Origin: Eretmocerus hayati
Lineage: Eukaryota > Arthropoda > Insecta > Hymenoptera > Aphelinidae
DNA length: 64,000 nucleotides
NCBI GenBank assembly: GCA_029851415.1
Contig: CM056744.1
Span: 89,329,907-89,393,906 of the forward strand
Direction: 5' to 3'
Made by a program: the position numbers and the translations under genes
The notes under the pieces: model-generated
Databases searched by the model: none
Told to the model about the DNA's origin: nothing
The model's input: the letters and a program-made list of their open reading frames with translations, nothing else
Part shown: positions 51,101-60,100 of the stretch, piece after piece
How the letters are laid out: each line of letters begins with the position of its first letter
Numbering within the stretch: position 1 is the stretch's first letter

Positions 51101-54100
51101 CAAGGAAAACAGATTACGACTAAGTCATCTCATACATTTGTAGATCATATTTTGGGTGACTCAATCAATTTCGGAGATGGTCGGATTACTATGCTAGAAC
51201 TATGTGTATCCTTCAATGGAAATACAATTATCTCTTTCGCTTGGAGAAAAGCTCAACTTTTGGCACTCCATACATTTGGATTGAATCTCTACCCATCTAT
51301 TCGAAGTTTCAAATGAACAAAATTAACAAAATGGCAAAAAATTGAGGTCTTTTCGTTTTGAATGATGGCAAATAATGCCCTGTGTGATCAACTTTGACGT
51401 ACACCGTAGGGAATCATTCCACAGAAATTCTTTATTCTTCTAAATAATTTCTGTTGAATTCAACCGTTTATTAAATCTCAACACCAACATCTTTTCGAAT
51501 GTTACATTATCTCGGCGCAACGCAGTCAAACAAATGAGTGTACCAACTACCAACTCTTGATTACAATTTCTTGCATCAACAGTCATTCAATTTAATTAGC
51601 TCCATTATAAAAATAAAATTGGCTCGTCATATAAATAAACTCATTATAGTCCATCGACATTGCTTGCATAGAATTCTTTCCAGGAAGTTTCGTTTTGCGT
51701 CTTGAATCTGAGTAGATTTTACATCTTTGATGCCATCATCAAAAGTTAAAGAATGAGTATCTTTGTTCAATATAATGAAATTTTTTAATGCAACTTGAAT
51801 AGTAAAGACGAAGCTGGCGGTAAACGAGATGAAGATAGCGCTATAGGGGGCGGCGAACCTCGTTTCGCGTTAAGAGCGATGGGAAGGGGGGGGGAGGACT
51901 CAGGAGGCGGATGGGGCGAGACGAAAGAGGAAGGAAAAGGCTGGTAATGAAGCCGATATGAAAAAAGCTCTTCGCCTTTTTTTCGCCTTCACCCCGTGCT
52001 CTCGCGCATTTCGCGGGTATAATTTATTTTTTTATATCGCCATATTCCCTCGCGAAACGCGCTGAATCATGATGGAACGAACGTTATATTGCCCCTAGAG
52101 AGTCAGGCACGAAATGGGTAGGTGGGTGGGTAGATTGGGGGTGGATTTTTTTGGAGGGGTGGTGGTGGTGGTGGTTATGGCGGACGGAGGACAGAAAATT
52201 GAGGGGAAATTGGCGCAGCCTTGTGATATTATGGAGGAGAGCATCAGAAGGAGTGAGTGAGAGGAGGGTTATAAGAGGAAGATAGGAAACAACGTGAGGC
52301 GCGTCGTTTTCGCTTATATAGACGAAGGCGGCCTTTTACGATCTTATTCGCGGAGACATAAAATTCAAGAAAATCAATACGCTAGAGTCCTGGCATTGAA
52401 TATTCAGGCTATTGACTGGCCCCCAGAGCGAATATTCCCTCCCAATCCCGGCCCCGCATCATCGTCGTGCCTCCTTTCGCAGACCGCCTCACTTTTTTCC
52501 AATCGCGAGAGGCAAGTTTCTTTTTTTCTGAAACTTTTTTTTTTCAATACTGCAACAGTGCTGCCGCCACTTTCGCCACCCACTTTTTTCGCCTCTTTCC
52601 AATTTTTCTACCCCTTATACTCTCAAACCCATTTTCTTGTTCTCTGCGCGTGCTCGGCTTGTTGTTGACTCGTGTCTGTCGCCACTTTTTTTTTTTTTTT
52701 TTCAACAGAGTGGAAAATTTTAGCCCAATCGATAACTTTGACGAGTGAACTTCTAATGATGCTTTCATACATTCATCAACCTGTCTATGGCTTCTTCGAT
52801 TTTTAGTACATGTTTGTGAAAATCGTGAAACACCGAGAGAGCTTATAGTTAACGTTCAGTTAGTGGCAAGATCTTACAACTTTTTTGTTCATGTATGAAT
52901 AACAAATTTTCACGCAAGTCGATAGTTGTAGACAAAGATGCAAATTTTGAGTGACAGTTTTAAAAATTCACGAGATAGTTATTATAGTTCGGATCGCTGT
53001 TGTCGCATAATAGACGCGAAAATTCTCTATATTACAATTATATTTTGAGGATAAAAGTTTTTTTGATGAAACAGTTTTCGTAGGTGAAATCTATGTGAAA
53101 TGATTCAAAACATACCATATACGCGCGACACTAGGTCTTGTAGAAATGGAATGTTTTCATGCCACACGAGGATTGGCGGAGGGTAAGGGGGGGGGGTTAA
53201 TATGTATCGGAAAAAGTCGGATTTTTATATATTTTACATAAAAACCAGCAGCAAATTGAAACCTTAGACCAAAGAATCAAATATTGATTCTGGCCCAGTA
53301 GTCACGAATCAATTTTTCCAATACGAATATTGATAAATCTCGATGATCATCATCTATAAACTCCAATTTTCATCTTCAAAATCCAGATATCTCCCGATTT
53401 ACACTTCATTACAATTTATAATAATGTTTGTATTATATTTTTGTGCAGGTTGTCTTATCCGCTTGCAGTACGTACTTTGATACGATCTTATCACAGTACG
53501 AGGAAAAGGATCCTATAGTCATCATGCGGGACGTCAAATTTTCGGATATCAAAGTACTCGTCGAATTTATGTACAAGGGAGAAATCAACATCGATCACGT
53601 AAGTCACTCTACATTCCATTCAATTACATGTAAGGATTTTGTTTGATTTAAAATCTGTTTTGAAAATAATGGCTAACACACAAGTAGTCAATAAGCAACG
53701 ACGCAGCTCTCGGGGGAGAAGTTTTTGTTCTGCAATTCAAAATATCGGTAAAAAACTTGGACAACACCGCATTTTTACAAAAAAAATAGTATGATAGTTA
53801 TCAACTATTAATCAATACTGACAAGGGGGGGGGGCACGGGGTCCAGGCCGCCAATTATTCCCAAAATTTTGTCACAGTTTGGTACCATCTAAAATATGAA
53901 GAATCTATAGTAACTCAAGTAACTCCGGCAAATGAGCCTCCTCTCAAGCTACAAGCAAAAACGTTATAATTACCAGTACCTACATCTATTTATATAACTT
54001 TTCCACTAATGGGCCCATATGAGCAATGATAATCTCAGTGGCTGTATCTTTGGACAGGAGACCCATTTGATGGAGTTACTCTGAATTCTCCATCTTCTCG

Positions 54101-57100
54101 ATAGTACAAAAATGTGAAAAAATCTTGGGGGGGGGGGGGGGTAATTGGCGACCCGGACCCCGTGGTCCCCCCTTGTCGGTTTGGTATTGACTTTGAGGAT
54201 GCTTTCAATTTGACAAGTTAAAATCTCGGTTAAAATTAAGTGATTCTGGAAGAGTACATTGATACTTGAGCTCGTGTACTCTTAATTTTATTGCTACCGA
54301 CTAATGCTTGAAATTATTGTCCAACACGAATCATCTTTTGCGTGTCTTGCAGACCCTCAGTTGTTTCAAAATCGAGGACAAGATTAACCGAGAAATTAAA
54401 ATTTAATATAGAGGAACATTTTTTGAGAAGTCTTACTTCTTGTCACACCTAACCTGCATGCATGAAAATCTGATTAACGAGTTGAAAATACCCAAACTGG
54501 TTTAAATTTTTCGCTTTTATTTTGGCTTGAATCTATCAAATAATTGGGATCCAACCATAACACTCGTGATAGATATGATGGTAGAGCTTCCTAAGTAGAA
54601 ATACTCGATTCGATTCTTAAAATTGCAATTAGCCAAAAATCAAAAATTTTTGGAGAGATTAGTGATCAAATTTCAAGATGAAAACCATAGAACCTACACA
54701 AATCTCAAGCTAAACCAAGTCAAGGTCTTGTTAACCAGAGTTCAATGAACGCGAAGATCTGCAAAAGTTTTTTTATCATTATAAATTTGATTATGGATAA
54801 TCTTGTGAATGATTCATAAGCCTTCTAGTCAATTATATTTCAAAGGAATGATGTCTCGAACGAGGCAGCTGCTGTCTCAGTGTCACTGGGCTTCTAAAAT
54901 GCCGTCCTTGATATTAATCAATTCTTTGATCGATTCTCAATTTTCAGATTTTCTTTGGAAAAAAGTGGTCAAGGTGAATGATATGGAATAATCTGACCAA
55001 ACAAGACTTATTCAAATTTTCATTCTATCTATCGATTACAACTATGAATGAAAATAAGTTGGTATAGTAAGACTGCGAGCATAAATCATGAGTCCAAGAT
55101 GGACGTAAAACAGCAAATCAAAATTTTCGATCTTTTTCATCATTCTCCTTCGAGTTTTTCTCGATCCCATCTGCAAAACACAATTTTTTCAATCTAATGG
55201 AAAAAATTCAAATAGAAGTGTTCATTTCATAATGACATTCATTTGTCTGCATCATTACTAAAACTATTGGCAAGGAAAAACTTCAACCAATCGTTAATCA
55301 AAGGCAAACTTTCTAACAGCACGACTTCTCTCTTGATTAAGCTTCGTTTTTAGAATAGAAAGTTGCCCTCGCTTGGTCCACTACATAGGATCAAATTACC
55401 TCACGTAATGTACAACGTGCTACATTATGACCGAGAAAATTAGCAAGTAATGATTGGATTCATGGTTCTGAACCGATGCGGCAAGCATCCCTCTCGTCCT
55501 CGATAACTGTACCCGCCTCATTCTTTTCTATTCATTTTCTTTGTTATACCGCATCATTTTGTGCGATTCACAGAACCGTCGAAGCTCCTCAGTGCACAAA
55601 GTTCATTGTCAAGTTTTGCAGATTTCCATGGCTTAATAATAGAATCTGATTATGCAAGAATTATTCCTGCATGATCAGATTTTTGTCAAGATCGCTAACT
55701 TTTACTACTTGTAAACTGACTGAAGTGTTTTTTCAAGAATATTGATTTGTGATCCCAGTCGTCACATCAACAATAAATTGATCCCGGATCAAAGCGAATC
55801 TCTATTTTTCCAGCTTTAGCATACATTCGTGTTTTTTCGATTTTTTTTTCTTTTCTCCTAAGTCACTTTACTTCAGAACCAATTTTGTATGTATGACGTT
55901 TAACTCATGGCGATTTTTTGCTTCATCTGTCTATATACCGAGCGATTTACTGCTAACAATAAGTGTATTTTTAGCTTAGTTTTTACAGACGTTCGATTCA
56001 GAAATCTTCGATTTTTCCTTTAAAAAAACTTGGAAAATGTTTGAAGAATTTTTTCGAACCAGATTATCAATGAATCTTGAACCAAATGTATTGACAAGAA
56101 ACAACGCAATTAAAAAAAAAAAAAAAAAATGAACCACTAAGGCGTGGTAGGCCTATATTCCCGCTCAACGTTGATTCGGGTGGTAGAGACTCTGTAATAC
56201 GAATTTGGAGGGGCTCGGCTAAAAGTTCGATTTCAGAAGTTTTTGAGTAGGAAAGTCTACTAAAGTCTCGACGTGATGGTCGGTTCCGAATGGACCTGAC
56301 CATGACTTGGAGTTACGGAGTTTTTTGAGTTAAGGAAATCCCGAGTTAGAGAGTTCTTACTGTACCTTGCATCTGAACTCTGATATAACTCAGTAAGACT
56401 TTTTCCTACTTCCAACTCGTATATACACGGCAAACCCATTACAATTGGTAAAATCTACGTTGGTCTAATTGAAGTATTATCTACAACTTTAGCTATTATA
56501 TTGTGGCTATATCAGCCATCCAAACTATATTGAATTTTTTAAAGAAACAAGAAACAATTACTTGGCACGATTCTAGCATATTTTTCGTAACGCTACTTTG
56601 AGCCACGGAATTTTCCACGACTCGGTCGCGACGAAACCCGAGAAGTGAGTGGTCAGCGTCTGTGGAACGTTGCAGCAACGACGACAAACGTTGTAGCGCA
56701 TCAAAGTTGGTGCAAGCCTCGGTGCAAGCGTTGAACATCCTAATTTATTCTCAAACATTTTCGCGAATAATTTGCACAAGTTTTAACAACTTATAAATCT
56801 ACTAATTTTCTCGAATTTTCTGCAATATTTCAACTTGATCCTCCAATAAAATTTTCTATAAAATTGACAGATTTAAGTAACATTTTAATGTTTTTCATAT
56901 TACAGACGAGATTGTCATCGTTGCTGAAAACTGCCGAAGATCTTCACATAAAAGGTTTAGCGGAAGTGAGCTGGCGCAGCGATTCTGGCGGTAGTGAACT
57001 GGGTCTGAACAGCGGACACAGTCCAGGTTCAGGTGGTCCTCCAGGTGTTGAAACTGTACTTCGCGAAGGCCACGAACAAGAAGATCCACCACCACCTAAG

Positions 57101-60100
57101 CAAAGACGTCGGGGTAGACCACCTCTCGATGATCCACCTTCGGCTCACGACGTTTTTACCCCTAAGATCACATGCCTTACCGGCAATGTTAGTATATCAT
57201 TTTTATTGTAATAGCAAGAATTTTTTTCTCGTGATCATTCTCATGAATAATTTAATCGAGAATTTAATCGTTTGATGAAAATTGAAATTGTCCACCTTGA
57301 ACTCGGTGTCAATTAACTCCCGGTCATGTGTGCTTTGCAAACTTGAGAAGTTCTCGTAAGATGTAGAATCGTACTTTTTCATTCTAATGTACATCGATGT
57401 CGATTTTAATTTTATATTCAAGTTAGGAAAGAGTCAATTACCCTCAACCTCCACATTCATTAATTATCTCGATGATTCCATAATTCTTGATCAACTCAAA
57501 TAAATCTCACAGTTAAAGACTTTTATTACACCATCCATGAAGCCTATTATTTAGGAGAATATATTTTCTTTAGATTTTAAAATCTTCATCATCTGATCAA
57601 ATCCAACTCTTTGTTAAGCTTGACAGCCCTGATTCTAAAGCGAGAATGAAATGAAAAATCGTCATCGAGAAACTCTATTATTCAAATTTTCTTTGATTAT
57701 GTCTAGCCTTCGAATCATTCTTGACATAAGCTATAGGCTAAGTAGACTATATGCTTCTAATTATTCAATCGAGTAAATATTGAAACAAATGCGGTATTTG
57801 TCAGCTCATACCTGCGTGTGGTCTACGAGTATGAGTAGTTCTATAACTTTGAAAAGCTTTGCTTATCATATCTTATTTACTGGCACTGTGTAACAACAAG
57901 TCTCGAATATTTATCCATCGTACATCACGAAAATATGCATTAATAATCGTCATTCTCTGAGAATAATTAATTATGCGGGGTGGAATCGATTGAAGATGCC
58001 TACAGAACTATTGTTAGGATGAATAAATCTACTCTCCGTCGAATTGGATTGTGCATCTCAGGGGCATGAGTCCAGTGCATAAAATGAGACGGTTAGACAT
58101 TACCCAATTATGTAATTTTGATTGGTCTCATTGAGATATTGTTTGGATGGAGGTGTTTCTCATTTGTCTACGTTATGCGTTATAATTTTTGAGATCTGAG
58201 TTGTTAAACTTAGCTATTGTAGAGGAATAGAAGTTACTAGATTCATTTATACAAAAATAGAGGTTTTTGATAAAAGAAAAAAAAAGAATTGTTTGCCTAA
58301 TGCGAAAAGAGGATTTGAAATTCAATGAGTTTTTAAGAGATTGAATAAATAAGAAGTTGATACAGTTTTTGATATACCACTTTCACCGTCCACTCGACCG
58401 TCTAATAATTGATTTTCAAACAATGAACATCAAAAAAAGCATTGTAAAAGTTTTAAGTTTACAGGAGATGTTCCAAATAAGGGAGGCGATCTTATAGTAG
58501 ACCTTGAGTGAATCAATAGTTGAGTTTTCGAAGGTCGAAGATAAAAATTTTTCCCTGTTCATTATACTGAAATCATTATTGACAAAAAATCTTTAACATG
58601 AAAAAGAAACGATTTCACAAAATTCAACCTTCACCTCATCCAATGGTGGTACAGGATTTATCTTTGTAGCTTTGACTAATCAAGAAATACTTAATCGAAG
58701 AAGATTTTGTAATGGAACAACATTTCGATCTCTCAGACAATTCTTTTCTCTTTCGAATCCAATACTTTCGACGCATGAAACTCATTTTAAATAATGATGT
58801 TTCTGTTTTTCAAAAGGAGGATATGAGCGAAGGAGACCACGAAAGTTGGGACGACGACATGACAATGACAGAAAGTAACGAGCATACGATGCCGATTGTA
58901 AGTTTTCTCAGTCTTCGATCTATGTGCTCTACATATACTTTATGAGTTAGAATATAGAGAACTGATCGATATTTATTTTTGCTCCACAGCAGCTTTCATA
59001 CATGCCAAAAGACGATGGTATGTGCGACCAGGAAAAAAAAGGTAAGAAATCAGGCTATAGACGATAATGTCGTTAAAAATTCAAATCACAACTTCTGCTC
59101 ATTGAAATATTTGTTGTGCGGTCGTATGAATATTTAAAAAAACTCTAGAAAAATATCAACTTGCTCACTTATAAAAAGGTAATGTTAGAATGTTCATGAA
59201 AAAATATGAAACTGTATTTATAACAATTCTGTAGATTCACTTCGTGCAAATTAAATTTTGATGTTGAAATAATCATATTTTTCCACGTCACTGTCGCACA
59301 TAGATCGAATTTAGATTATTGTACATTAAAAGAGTGAATCATTAATAATTTCAAAAGAGTCGGAATATTACCTCAACTATTATATATTCGAGCTACATTC
59401 ATTCCGACAATCTTTGAAGTATGAGGCATTTTCATTCATTAATATTTGATTTGCAAATATTAATAATTTTTTTCGCTTCGAGTAAGTAAATTTGAGCCTC
59501 GATTTGAGTTTTGTGCAGCGGATTTACTTTTAGCGCGTGTAAATTGAATTTTGTCGTAAAATAATTCCTTGACTTGAAGCCTCATAAATATATTTCGTTT
59601 TCAGCGAATTCGAACTCGAATGCACTAAATCCAGCGATACCAGAGCAATTCCGTGACGTCATAAAGATGAACGACTATCTGACGACGGGTAGACGACAGG
59701 AGTTCTGGGAGGAGCCGTTTACGCGGCGCGTTATGGATGCGATCAAAAGCAAGGAGCTAGAAATGAAGAGTGCAGCCGAAATTCTTGGAGTTTCTTATGG
59801 TACTTTATATGGCAGATATCGAGACAGTTACGGATGCCTCAAACACCCATACAGGTACTGACTTTTACTACTTGAATTCATCTTCTAAAATCGACAAAAA
59901 ATTCGGTTATTGTTTATCAAACTATCGTGACCGGGATCGTGACTATCCATCAACAGTATCGAGGATAGATTGAGAATTGAGAATATCTTACGCCTATTTG
60001 AGGCTATTCCTTCAATCGATGGCTAATTAGATGAGGTCATTCTCGAGGTCATTATTTCGTTCTTGAGTTAAATTATAGATTATTCTGCTCATCTGAATAA

